Shown here piece after piece: positions 54,053-64,000 of a stretch of 64,000 nucleotides of DNA; position 1 is the stretch's first letter; each line of letters opens with the position of its first letter. Where the stretch lies: assembly GCA_963580285.1 (NCBI GenBank), contig CAUZLF010000224.1, forward strand, positions 1 through 64,000. Reading direction: 5' to 3'. The stretch comes from Lucinisca nassula (Eukaryota; Mollusca; Bivalvia; Lucinida; Lucinidae). Below the pieces are notes generated by a model. The model was not told the DNA's origin and ran no database searches. It saw nothing but the letters and a program-made list of their open reading frames with translations. Both the position numbers and the translations under genes were made by a program.

Positions 54053-56996
54053 GATGATGATGATGATTTCGTGTTTAACGACGCGTCAACCCTCTTGGTG
54101 GGTCATAAGCGTCAGTCGGTTAATGGTTAAACGGCATGAATAATTATGACGATATTAAAAGTAACAAGTCAGAATGATATATATAAAAATCTGAAACAGT
54201 TAAATCTTATGAAAAAGACCAATTTCTTTTAAGAATAAAATAATGTTATCAACAGGTACATCTCGAAACAGTTGTTGCAAAGTGTCAGCTTTGAAATATA
54301 AAATACGTGAGGGTGAAAAGTCAACACAGTCAATTAAGATATGTTTCACAGTGAATGGCTGATCACAACCTACACAAGAAGGCTGATCATCACCATTAAA
54401 AATATAAGAATGAGTAACTCTAGTATGGCCGATGCGCAGTCGTGTTAATACTACGTCCTCTTTTCTGGAAAACTGTGGAGGAGAGCATTTTGTACTAACG
54501 ACAGGTTTAATGGCATGGAGTTTGTTATTTATTGCACGGTCCCATTCGCCTTGCCATTCCGACAAGATGTATCTATTGATAAATGGTTTAAAATTATTAA
54601 AAGGAATTTTAAAAACAGCTGGATTAAGATTGAGCGATTCCTTTGCTTTCTTGTCAGCATATTCATTGCCGACAATGCCAATATGGCTCGGAAGCCAACA
54701 AAACAAGATTTGGTGTGTTTTAGAAATTTCATGATGTTTTTCGATCAATTTTTGAATTTGAGGATTTTTAGATGATGAATGGTCTAAAGCCTTAAGCACA
54801 GAAAGTGAATCAGAAAATATAATTGCTTTTTGAATTGTTGAAGAACTGATAAAATCTAAAGCTAGGTCTATTGCTTTGGCTTCAGCTGTAAAAATAGATG
54901 AACCATCTGGAAGGCGCATGGTTTTGTGCGTATCTTTAGAAACATACGCACAACCAACTTTATCTCCTTCTTTGGAACCATCAGTATAGACTTGCTGGTA
55001 ATCATCGTAACGTGATTGCAGTACCTGAAAGTTTTGTTTGAGAAGTATCGGATTTGATTCGGATTTTTTGCCATCATGTAAGTCGAACAGAATAGAAGGT
55101 TGTTTAATACACCAAGATGGAACTTCGGCGGTTTCATGTTTTTGAATATTTTTAAGGTCGATACCTGAATTTTCCAGCAGTGGTAAAATACGTAATCCAA
55201 AAGGTTTAATTGCTGTGGGTTTAGTTTCATACCTTTCTACAAATTGAGGTGGAAATGAAATTTTGGATGCCGGGTTAGATGGATTTGCAGCAAGTCTAAT
55301 AGCATACTGAAGAGAAAGTTTCTCTCTGCGCGAAGTTAAAGATGGTTCACCTGCTTCTACATAAAGGCTTAATACGGGAGAAGTACGAAAGGCTCCCTTA
55401 GCCAGACGAAGGCCTTGGTGATGGATAGTATCCAAGGATTTTAAATAGGACTTTCTTGCAGAACCATAAACAACAGACCCATAATCTAATTTAGATCGTA
55501 TTAAAGACCGGTAAAGATGTAATAAAGTATACCGATCTGCTCCCCAACTTGTATGAGCTAAAACTTTCAAAAGATTCAAAGCTTTTAAGCATTTCGCTTT
55601 AAGATATTTAATATGTGGAATAAAAGATAACTTTTGATCAAATATGACCCCAAGAAATTTGGCTTCTTCAACAACAGGAATTTGTGATCCGTATAAAAAC
55701 AGGGAAGGATGTTCGTGTTTCTTCCGTAGTTTACAAAAATGAACACACTGCGTTTTCGACTTGGAGAACTTGAAACCATTTTTATCAGTCCATTCTTCTA
55801 TTCTTTTTAAATTTTGTTGTAACTTTCGTTCAATTGTTTTCATATTTTTTGAACGGTAACATATACAAAAATCATCAACATACAATGAACAATCAGTTTT
55901 GTCGTCCAAACATTGTACAATATTGTTTATTTTGATGTTAAATAGCGTAGTTGAAAGAATACTACCCTGTGGGACACCCTGTTCTTGATCATAGAAATCT
56001 GACAGGGTAGACCCCACACGCACCTGAAACATGCGCTCCCCTAAAAAGCTTTCAATAAAACTGGGAAGTTTTCCTCTTAAGCCAATGTTATGTAGATCTT
56101 TCAATATTCCATAACGCCATGTTGTATCATATGCTTTCTCCAAGTCGAAAAAGACAGCCACTACGTGTTCTTTGTTAATAAAAGTATCTCGTATAAATGT
56201 TTCTAGTCTTATTAAATTGTCATTGGTACTACGTTCCGAACGAAAACCCGATTGATATTCTGAAATGAGGTTGTTGGACTCTAAGTACCAGACTAATCTC
56301 TTGTTTATCATTCTCTCCAATGTTTTACACAAACAACTTGTCAAAGCTATCGGACGATAATTTGTAGGTTCTGCATGATCTTTCCCTGGTTTTGGAATTG
56401 GTACAACTGTAGCTACACGCCAGCTCTCAGGACAGACCCCCGTTTCCCAAATATTATTAAAGATATCTAAAAGTGTTGTAAGAGAACTTTTTGGCAGATG
56501 CTTAAGCATCTGATAATGAATTTCATCGGGGCCGGTTGCCGTATCATGTGATTTTTCAATGGCTTCAACGAGTTCGGATAAGTTAAAAGGTGTGTTGTAT
56601 TCTTCGTGATTAAGGGATTTGAAGTTAAGATTTCTTTTCTCTTGGTCCTTTTTGAAATTTCTAAAAGTGTCAGAATAATTACGCGATGATGAATTTCTTA
56701 AGAATGTGTGACCAAGAGTATCTGAAATATCTTTTTTAGTTGAAGCTTTTGTGTCAAAACCAGTATTTAAATGTGTAAAACTAGAGGACTTTGTTTTTCC
56801 TGAAATTTTTCGTACCATATCCCAAACCTTTTTAATGGGGGTTTTGTAGTTCAATTTGGAGACATATTCTCTCCATGACTTTCGTTTGGAAGCTCGGATT
56901 GTTCGCCGAGCTTTAGCTCTAAAAACTTTAACGTCGTTTAGCTTTTCTGAAGTGGGATTTTTGCAGAACTTATTTAGAGCCTGTTTACGCTTTTTA
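54053..56996 (-). mobile_element. LINE copy H, 5'-truncated in ORF2
   Basis: 3' tail (GAT)n at 54053, then ORF2 up to 56996 at the KKRKQALNK codons (about residue 299). There it abuts, head on, the inverted copy I. No target duplication is visible. The subfamily is like D and J (TLSDFYD, EYNTPFN). Confidence 0.88.
54200..56996 (-). pseudogene. LINE copy H ORF2, C-terminal 930 residues
   Basis: Open from the truncation point through reverse transcriptase (FFDLEKAYD, YVDD), RNase H and the C-terminal knuckle to the stop at 54200, with no frameshift seen. It lacks the endonuclease domain and start codon. Private changes include RLAKGAF and FDTKASTKK. Confidence 0.88.
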
Positions 56997-57272
56997 GGGC
57001 CCTAGAGATACCGCTTTGCTTTCTCTTCAACTCTTTTTGTATCTTTCCTGATACCAACCATATGCCCATTTACCTTACCCTTTTCTGTCTTTTTTTTATC
57101 TCTAGAAGGCGGTGGCTAAACGGATCAATCGTGTAGGCATTTTGTTTATGCGAGTATATCTCACGTGTATCTCTAACACCTGCGAGTTGGATAACCACTC
57201 CATTATGGTGTTCCCTTGTAGGGCTCCACGGAGGGCGGAGAGCACTTGGGACGAAACTATAATTTTTTCCTT

Positions 57273-58628
57273 ATGCCTAATGGAAAAAAACATAACCGCA
57301 ACGCATCCAAACGTAAAAAAGATGAGGAATCATCCGAAACGGATGAACCCAGTCAGAAGTCTAGTCAACAGTCAAGCCAGCAGTCTGCAGCACCAAAGCA
57401 ACTTAATTTTCCACGCTTCTTGGTAATGTCTTCATGTGAAGATACACGCACTGTGTCAAGTCTATCCCCATTCGTGATAGAAAAGAGCATCATGTCCATT
57501 GCCGGACATCCCAAAAGCATAAAAACGCTTAAGTCAGGTGACCTTTTATTAGAAGTCGAGAGAGAGCAGCAGGTGAAAAGCCTGCTTGGTACCACAAAGC
57601 TCTTCGATCTCAAGGTCAAAGTATCTCTGCATAATACACTTAATTCGTGTAAAGGTGTTATCCGCAGCCCAGAGCTTCGTCCTTGCAGTGATGCAGAGAT
57701 AGTTGAGAACTTGAGATCGGAAGGCGTCATTGGTGTACGTAACATCCAAGTTCGTAGAGGTGGTGTATTGAAGCCAACGGGTACCTACGTGTTGACTTTT
57801 AATACACCAGTTCTGCCCAAGAAAATAAAAGTAGCATATCTTTCAGTTAACGTGGATGTATATATACCAAACCCTCTCAGATGTTACTCGTGTCAGGTTT
57901 TTGGCCACCACGAAAGCAGATGTCAGAAGAAAAAACTCTGTCCAAATTGTGGTGAAGAAAAACATGTCGATAACCATCAAAACTGTAAGAATGAGGCCAA
58001 ATGTGTAAATTGTGGTGGCAAGCATGCTGTTTTCTCTCGAGATTGTCCGGCATGGAAAAAAGAAAAAGAAATACTTACTGTCAAATACCAAAGGGGGATA
58101 ACATTCCCAGAAGCGCGGAAAATTGTTGACGAGCGATACACAACACCAACCACCAGTTACGCCAGCATCACAAAGGGTGCTGGTAAACAAGTTTCAAGCT
58201 CCGCAACGCAGACTGTTGAATCATGCATAGCTGAATTAAAGAAATCCGGTGCATGGAGCAAATCCACTCCAGCACCACAAAGTTCAACCAATTTATCAAA
58301 TGGCGCAATCCAGGTTGCTGCGGATCGGTCGACAGCGACCGTACCGAAGCCAGCGCCGTTGCTCGCCGCTGTAAAAGAGAAACTCGACCCAGGTCGAACT
58401 AATAAGGGATCGGAAGATCCGAAAAAGCAATTGTCTCTAAAACAAACAGACAGACAACGTAAAATGGAAAGAGACAATATAAAATTTCAGAACAGATTCG
58501 GATCTTTGAGTGACAGTGATATGGAGTTTGAAGCTCCATCATCACCAAGTAGCAATAACAGATCGAGGTCTGCAATACCACGAGCTTGTGGTAGCAGATC
58601 TATATCACCAATTGCAGCTCCAATATAG
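57273..58628 (+). CDS. LINE copy I ORF1 (intact)
   Basis: 451 residues from the ATG at 57273 (MPNGKKHNRN). It is the same protein as copy C ORF1 apart from a few changes: three extra residues around LLAA in the linker after VPKPAP, and AIPRACG in place of ATPRAGG in the tail. Three Cys/His knuckles are present. It is open but lies in a fragmentary element. Confidence 0.88.
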   Translation: MPNGKKHNRNASKRKKDEESSETDEPSQKSSQQSSQQSAAPKQLNFPRFLVMSSCEDTRTVSSLSPFVIEKSIMSIAGHPKSIKTLKSGDLLLEVEREQQVKSLLGTTKLFDLKVKVSLHNTLNSCKGVIRSPELRPCSDAEIVENLRSEGVIGVRNIQVRRGGVLKPTGTYVLTFNTPVLPKKIKVAYLSVNVDVYIPNPLRCYSCQVFGHHESRCQKKKLCPNCGEEKHVDNHQNCKNEAKCVNCGGKHAVFSRDCPAWKKEKEILTVKYQRGITFPEARKIVDERYTTPTTSYASITKGAGKQVSSSATQTVESCIAELKKSGAWSKSTPAPQSSTNLSNGAIQVAADRSTATVPKPAPLLAAVKEKLDPGRTNKGSEDPKKQLSLKQTDRQRKMERDNIKFQNRFGSLSDSDMEFEAPSSPSSNNRSRSAIPRACGSRSISPIAAPI

Positions 58629-58653
58629 TTTCTAGTCTTAATCTCTTCATAAA

Positions 58654-59559
58654 ATGGATTTAAAACACAAAATAATACAATGGAATTGTCGAGGTCTTAA
58701 ATCAAATTATAACGAACTGTTATTACTTATTTCGTTATTAAACCCATCGGTTTTTTGTTTGCAAGAAACTTTTTTAAAAACTGATGACAACATTGATGTC
58801 AGGGGTTTCAATACATACAACTATATCTATTCTGATGGTAACAAACCATCTGGTGGCAGTTCAATTTTTGTGAAATCAAGTTTACCACAAAGAGAGATCA
58901 AATTAAAAACAGACCTACAAGCTGTGGCAGTGTCAGTTTCTCTGGATAAAGAAACTACAATTTGCTCTCTATATATCCCTCCCTCATTTTCTTTAAAGCC
59001 CGAACAGCTTGACACATTGCTGAGTCAACTTCCATCGCCATATCTTTTAGTTGGCGACTTCAATGGTCACAATATTCTATGGGGCTGTAAAGATATCAAT
59101 AACAGAGGAGCACTTGTCGAAGATTTTATTGCAAAGAGCGATCTTTGCCTGATGAATGATAAATCTTATACTTACCTTCACCCTGCGACAGGTCATTTGT
59201 CTTCTTTAGATCTCTCTTTGTGCCACCCATCTCTCTTCTTGGACTATGACTGGTCTGTTCATGATGATCAGTGCGGAAGTGATCACTTCCCTGTTATAAT
59301 TGAGAGTGTAAACGAACCAGATGAGGACTGTAACCAGAAATGGAAAATGAATAAAGCCGACTGGGAATTATTCCATAATTTATGTGAAGAAGAGTTATCA
59401 ATTGATCATTTTAATGAATCATCCGACATTGTTTCTGATTTCACAGATACACTTATTAACATATCAGAACAATGCATTCCAAAGACCTCCACAAATACTA
59501 AGAAAAGCAAGCCTTGGTTTAATAATGACTGTAAAGAAGCTATTAAAAAGCGTAAACAG
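58654..59559 (+). pseudogene. LINE copy I ORF2, N-terminal 302 residues
   Basis: Complete endonuclease domain (QETF, GDFNGHN, SDHFPV) from the ATG at 58654, same residues as copy C. It ends at KKRKQ, after which the frame runs into the duplicated segment and the hammerhead element and stops at 59709. Confidence 0.9.
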
Positions 59560-59628
59560 ACCTACAAGCTGTGGCAGTGTCAGTTTCTCTGGATAAAGAA
59601 ACTACAATTTGCTCTCTATATATCCCTC
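59554..59628 (+). repeat. 75-nt duplicated ORF2 segment
   Basis: A second copy of 58907-58981 (endonuclease coding), same orientation. It is joined to its left neighbour through the shared word AAACAG and to the hammerhead element through TATATA-type sequence. The variants match copy I itself, so it was copied locally. It looks like a template-switch scar. Confidence 0.88.
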
Positions 59629-59685
59629 TATATATTCGTACAATTGCAGTGTGTTTCCTCTGGCTTTCTTTGCCGGATCATTACA

Positions 59686-59731
59686 GGGTCACTGATGAGG
59701 CTTTCTTAGCCGAAACTACGTAGTATGACCC
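59686..59731 (+). ncRNA. Type I hammerhead ribozyme 3
   Basis: Stem I GGGTCA / TGACCC perfectly paired, CTGATGA at 59692, stem II GGCT-TTCTT-AGCC, GAAA, stem III ACTACGTAGT, cleavage expected after 59725. The stem I change relative to copy 1 (TGACCC for TGGCCC) keeps pairing. Confidence 0.9.
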
Positions 59732-60067
59732 ATCTTCTTTCTTATGAATGTCTTCATTGCTCTTAAAGGATCTCATTTTTGATTTTTATTTGCCTTCACT
59801 GCAGCTGGTGTTGTGCCGTGTGGCGGCCGTAAAACTTCTCCCCGTACATCAACCATAGTGCAGTTTATATTTTACTTTTGGTCCTTTGAGATCAGTGTGA
59901 GTATTCTGAGAAATCAGAAATAAATTATTGGTTTAGACTCATATTCTAGACAATTTTTTAATTATTTGGACCCATTTTGATTTATATCAGTCTTTGAATC
60001 GACTGCCTATTCGAAATTCGTACAATTGCAGTGTGTTTCCTCTGGCTTTCTTTGCCGGATCATTACA

Positions 60068-60113
60068 GGGTCACTGATGAGGCTTTCTTAGCCGAAACTA
60101 CGTAGTATGACCC
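60068..60113 (+). ncRNA. Type I hammerhead ribozyme 4
   Basis: Same as ribozyme 3, 382 nt downstream; CTGATGA at 60074, cleavage expected after 60107. Confidence 0.9.
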
Positions 60114-60170
60114 ATCTTCTTTCTTATGAATGTCTTCATTGCTCTTAAAGGATCTCATTTTTGATTTTTA

Positions 60171-62947
60171 TCTAAATAAGTTCTGCAAAAATCCCACTTC
60201 AGAAAAGCTCAACGACGTAAAAGTTTTTAGAGCTAAAGCTCGGCGAACAATCCGAGCTTCCAAACGAAAGTCATGGAGAGAATATGTCTCCAAATTGAAC
60301 TATAAAACCCCCATTAAAAAGGTTTGGGATATGGTACGAAAAATTTCAGGCAAAACAAAGTCTTCTAGTTTTACACATTTAAATACTGAATTTGACACAA
60401 TAGCTTCAACAAAAAAAGATATTTCAGATACTCTTGGGCACACATTCTTGAGAAATTCATCATCGCGTAATTATTCTGACACTTTTAGAAATTTCAAAAA
60501 GGACCAAGAGAAAAGAAATCTAAACTTTAAACCCCTTAATCACGAAGAATACAACACACCTTTTAACTTATCCGAACTAGTTGAAGCCATTGAAAAATCA
60601 CATGATACGGCAACCGGCCCCGATGAAATTCATTATCAGATGCTTAAGCATCTGCCAAAAAGTTCTCTTACAACACTTTTATATATCTTTAATAATATTT
60701 GGGAAACGGGGGTCTGTCCTGAGAGCTGGCGTGTAGCTACAGTTGTACCAATTCCGAAACCAGGGAAAGATCATGCAGAACCTACAAATTATCGTCCGAT
60801 AGCTTTGACAAGTTGTTTGTGTAAAACATTGGAGAGAATGATAAACAAGAGATTAGTCTGGTACTTAGAGTCCAACAACCTCATTTCAGAATATCAATCG
60901 GGTTTTCGTTCGGAACGCAGTACCAATGACAATTTAATAAGACTAGAAACATTTATACGAGATGCTTTTATTAACAAAGAACACGTAGTAGCTGTCTTTT
61001 TCGACTTGGAGAAAGCATATGATACAACATGGCGTTATGGTATATTGAAAGATCTCCATAACATTGGCTTAAGAGGAAAACTTCCCAGTTTTATTGAAAG
61101 CTTTTTAGGGGAGCGCATGTTTCAGGTGCGTGTGGGGTCTACCCTGTCAGATTTCTATGATCAAGAACAGGGTGTCCCACAGGGTAGTATTCTTTCAACT
61201 ACGCTATTTAACATCAAAATAAACAATATTGTACATTGTTTGGACGACAAAACTGATTGTTCCTTGTATGTTGACGATTTCTGTATATGTTACCGTTCAA
61301 AAAATATGAAAACAATTGAACGAAAGTTGCAACAAAATTTAAAACGAATAGAAGAATGGACTGATAAAAATGGTTTCAAGTTCTCCAAGTCGAAAACGCA
61401 GTGTGTTCATTTTTGTAAACTACGGAAGAAACACGAACATCCTTCCTTGTTTTTATACGGATCACAAATTCCTGTTGTTGAAGAAGCCAAATTTCTTGGG
61501 GTCATATTGATCAAAAGTTATCTTTTATTCCCCATATTAAATATCTTAAAGCGAAATGCTTAAAAGCTTTGAATCTTTTGAAAGTTTTAGCCCATACAAG
61601 TTGGGGAGCAGATCGGTATACTTCATTACATCTTTACCGGTCTTTAATAAGATCTAAATTAGATTATGGGTCTGTTGTTTATGGTTCTGCCAGAAAGTCC
61701 TATTTAAAATCCTTGGATACTATCCATCACCAAGGCCTTCGTCTGGCCATGGGAGCCTTCCGTACTTCTCCCGTATTAAGCCTTTATGTAGAAGCAGGTG
61801 AACCATCTTTAACCTCGCGCAGAGAGAAACTTTCTCTTCAGTATGCTATTAGACTTGCTGCAAATCCATCTAACCCTTCATCCAAAATTTCATTTCGACC
61901 TCAATTTGTAGATAGGTATGAAACTAAACCCACAGCAATTAAACCTTTTGGATTACGTATTTTACCACTGCTGGAAAATTCAGGTATCGACCTTAAAAAT
62001 ATTCAAAAACATGAAACCGCCGAAGTTCCATCTTGGTGTATTAAACAACCTTCTATTCTGTTCGACTTACATGATGGCAAAAAATCCGAATCAAATCCGA
62101 TACTTCTCAAACAAAACTTTCAGGTACTGCAATCACGTTACGATGATTACCAGCAAGTCTATACTGATGGTTCCAAAGAAGGAGATAAAGTTGGTTGTGC
62201 GTATGTTTCTAAAGATACGCACAAAACCATGCGCCTTCCAGATGGTTCATCTATTTTTACAGCTGAAGCCAAAGCAATAGACCTAGCTTTAGATTTTATC
62301 AGTTCTTCAACAATTCAAAAAGCAATTATATTTTCTGATTCACTTTCTGTGCTTAAGGCTTTAGATCATTCATCATCTAAAAATCCTCAAATTCAAAAAT
62401 TGATCGAAAAACATCATGAAATTTCTAAAACACACCAAATCTTGTTTTGTTGGCTTCCGAGCCATATTGGCATTGTCGGCAATGAATATGCTGACAAGAA
62501 AGCAAAGGAATCGCTCAATCTTGATCCATCTGTTTTTAAAATTCCTTTTAATAATTTAAACCATTTATCAGTAGATACATCTTGTCGGAATGGCAAGGCG
62601 AATGGGACCGTGCAATAAATAACAAACTCCATGCCATTAAACCTGTCGTTAGTACAAAATGCTCTCCTCCACAGTTTTCCAGAAAAGAGGACGTAGTATT
62701 AACACGACTGCGCATCGGCCATACTAGAGTTACTCATTCTTATATTTTTAATGGTGATGATCAGCCTTCTTGTGTAGGTTGTGATCAGCCATTCACTGTG
62801 AAACATATCTTAATTGACTGTGTTGACTTTTCACCCTCACGTATTTTATATTTCAAAGCTGACACTTTGAAACAACTGTTTCGGGATGTGCCTGTTGATA
62901 ACATTATTTTATTCTTAAAAGAAATTGGTCTTTTTCATAAGATTTAA
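60171..62947 (+). pseudogene. LINE copy J ORF2, C-terminal part with two single-base deletions
   Basis: Reverse transcriptase with FFDLEKAYD and YVDD, then a T missing at about 61507 (FLGVIFDQ in intact copies) and another at about 62556 (IPFNNFKPF). RNase H residues and the C-terminal knuckle are all recognisable but in three frames. Ends at 62947. Confidence 0.9.
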
Positions 62948-63091
62948 CTGTTTCAGATTTTTATACATTATCATTCTGACTTCTTACTTTTAATATCGTC
63001 ATAATTATTCATGCCTTTAACCATTAACCGACTGACGCTTATGACCCACCAAGAGGGTTGACGCGTCGTTAAACACGAAATCATCATCATC
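60171..63091 (+). mobile_element. LINE copy J, 3' part, inserted in the polymerase relic
   Basis: Plus-strand ORF2 from LNKFCKN (about residue 304) to the 3' UTR and (ATC)n tail ending at 63091. The tail abuts intein coding sequence directly. Subfamily markers match H and D rather than copy I, although it continues I's ORF2 almost exactly. Confidence 0.87.
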
Positions 63092-63952
63092 CATCGGCTA
63101 AAAAGAAACCTTCAATAAAAGCTCTTTTTTCTTCTAAAGTTAACGGTTCTAATTTTAAGAAGTCTTCTTTTAAAGGAGGGGTATTAGAAATTTTATAATT
63201 ATCATTTAATAAAAGATTAGTATTTAACGATAAATCTTTAGGTTTAATAATTTCATTATTATCTTTTATTAAAGAATGATCTTCTGTTACATCAACAAAT
63301 CCTAATGGTTTAACAACTCTAAACATTTCTTTTTCTGTCTCATGTTTAATGATAGTTTTTATTTTATTAAATCCTTTACTCGTCCAAACTTCACTATCAT
63401 TATCTTTTAGTTTATGATAAAATTTATTATTTGAGTATTCATATTCATCAGTAATGTTTTCTATTTTTTCAATAAATACTTTATTTTTATATCTTAAAAT
63501 AATGGGAGTATTACCAGAAACGGAGTCTGATGCAATTAATTCATTTTTTGGCCATAATTCATTAACTATATTATATTAAAATTGATACATTAATAACTTG
63601 CTATAATCTAATACAACTTGTCCTAAATAAATAGGTTTATCAAATTTAACAGAAGTAACATTATTTACAATTGCAACAAAGTTTTCATTAAAAATTATTG
63701 AATCTTTAAAATTAGGTTTGCTTATATATTTCTTTACTTCTTCTTTACTCGTTGTCAATTTAATTTCGCTTCTTCCTCTTATGTTTTCTAATGTTTTTCC
63801 ATAGAAAGAATTATTCATTAATTTCCAGAGGTCTTTTTCAAAATTAGATTTAGATTTTCTTCTTTGTTCAGTATTAAAATTAATATACTTCTTTAACCAA
63901 TTACTTTCTTCAAATGATATAGTTCTGTAAACTTTTTTTACTTTCATTCCAA
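63092..63952 (-). pseudogene. Family B DNA polymerase fragment with intein (virus/Polinton-type), interrupted
   Basis: Minus strand, very AT-rich. 63576-63952 encodes polymerase blocks (NWLKKYINFNTEQRRKSKS, FEKDLWKLMNNSFYGKTLEN, KPIYLGQVVLDYSKLLMYQF) typical of the protein-primed polymerase B of Polintons, adintovirus-like and related elements. After an in-frame stop (63576-63578), the same frame continues to ASD then SVSGNTPIILRY, an intein N-terminus at the catalytic DTDS position. It goes on to VDVTEDHSL (intein TxxH block, about 63275) and EGFFLADG (LAGLIDADG endonuclease). Copy J truncates it there. The expected GDTDS is altered to ASDS. It is an inactive relic of a mobile or viral element, not a host polymerase. 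Confidence 0.82.
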
Positions 63953-64000
63953 TAAAAATAAAAAATGAGTTCCTTTAAGAGCAATGAAAACATTCATAAG
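63953..64000 (-). mobile_element. Hammerhead element copy 3, 3' end only
   Basis: On the minus strand the last 48 bases match the 3' end of the hammerhead element (CTTATGAATGTTTTCATTGC...GGAACTCATTTTT...TTTTATT), stopping exactly at the polymerase fragment. The ribozyme itself would be just outside the window. Confidence 0.8.

Larger units (their letters stand above)
56999..59559 (+). mobile_element. LINE copy I, inverted, 5' part
   Basis: Plus-strand copy nearly identical to copy C: it begins in the 5' UTR (missing about the first 290 nt) and runs through ORF1 to ORF2 codon about 301 (KKRKQ). It starts beside copy H and stops where a 75-nt duplicated piece and the second hammerhead element begin. 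Confidence 0.88.
59629..60170 (+). mobile_element. Hammerhead-ribozyme dimer element (retrozyme-like), copy 2
   Basis: Same architecture as 53431-53947 with a 382-bp period. It lies between copies I and J at ORF2 codon about 302, with 2-3 ORF2 bases missing and no target duplication. It includes about 15 nt more of the unit on its left (ATTCGTACAATTGCAGTGTG). Its 3' end GATTTTTAT is the same as in copy 1. Confidence 0.85.

Noticed and set aside
59569..59709. Extension of copy I ORF2 into a 351-residue protein
   Set aside because: The last 50 residues come from the duplicated segment read in another frame and from the hammerhead element, ending at a chance stop.

Overview
This is a repeat-saturated window from an animal nuclear genome. 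The gene style, the shared SINE tails and several of the repeats look molluscan, most likely bivalve; that assignment is an inference from repeat recognition, not from a host gene. I found no host gene I can defend. Almost every open frame belongs to one family of RNase H-encoding non-LTR retrotransposon (I/Nimb-like LINE, about 5.8 kb). Its parts are a 5' UTR starting CCCCCAGGTATTAG, ORF1 (gag-like, CCHC knuckles, about 450 aa), a 25-nt gap, ORF2 (1228 aa: APE endonuclease, reverse transcriptase, RNase H, C-terminal CCHC), and a 3' UTR ending in GTTAAACACGAAATC plus (ATC)n. I label the copies A to J.

Layout. 1-5891: divergent, broken copies A and B (A inserted in B). 5892-7659: SINE-like repeats, a 151-bp foldback, a promoter-like stretch and a small tandem repeat. 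7660-15285: remnant of a second retroelement (RT-X), into which full-length, apparently intact copy C (8476-14240, perfect 14-bp target duplication) and a 722-bp inverted-repeat element made of 21-bp palindromic units were inserted. 15317-25116: copies D, E and F, with a tRNA-type SINE in E and F inserted in E. The whole 15,082-bp block 10035-25116 is repeated at 25117-40198; I found one base difference (20860 versus 35942). 40199-51439: the rest of copy E, broken by a SINE, an RT-X copy and full-length copy G (44449-50240), ending at E's 5' end.

51440-54052: SINEs and, at 53431-53947, a 381-bp-period dimer with two canonical hammerhead ribozymes. 54053-63091: copy H (minus), then I and J (plus), forming inverted arms; I and J are separated by a second hammerhead dimer (59629-60170). 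63092-63952: an AT-rich fragment, on the minus strand, of a virus/Polinton-type family B DNA polymerase carrying an intein, interrupted in the intein endonuclease by copy J and bounded on its other side by another end of the hammerhead element.

How it works together: this is a nest of elements jumping into each other. Unequal recombination between LINE copies explains the 15-kb tandem duplication. The LINE and several SINE-like repeats share the 3' tail GTTAAAC, suggesting that the LINE enzyme mobilises the SINEs. The most unusual parts are the self-cleaving RNA elements, the 21-bp palindrome array and the intein-bearing polymerase relic.
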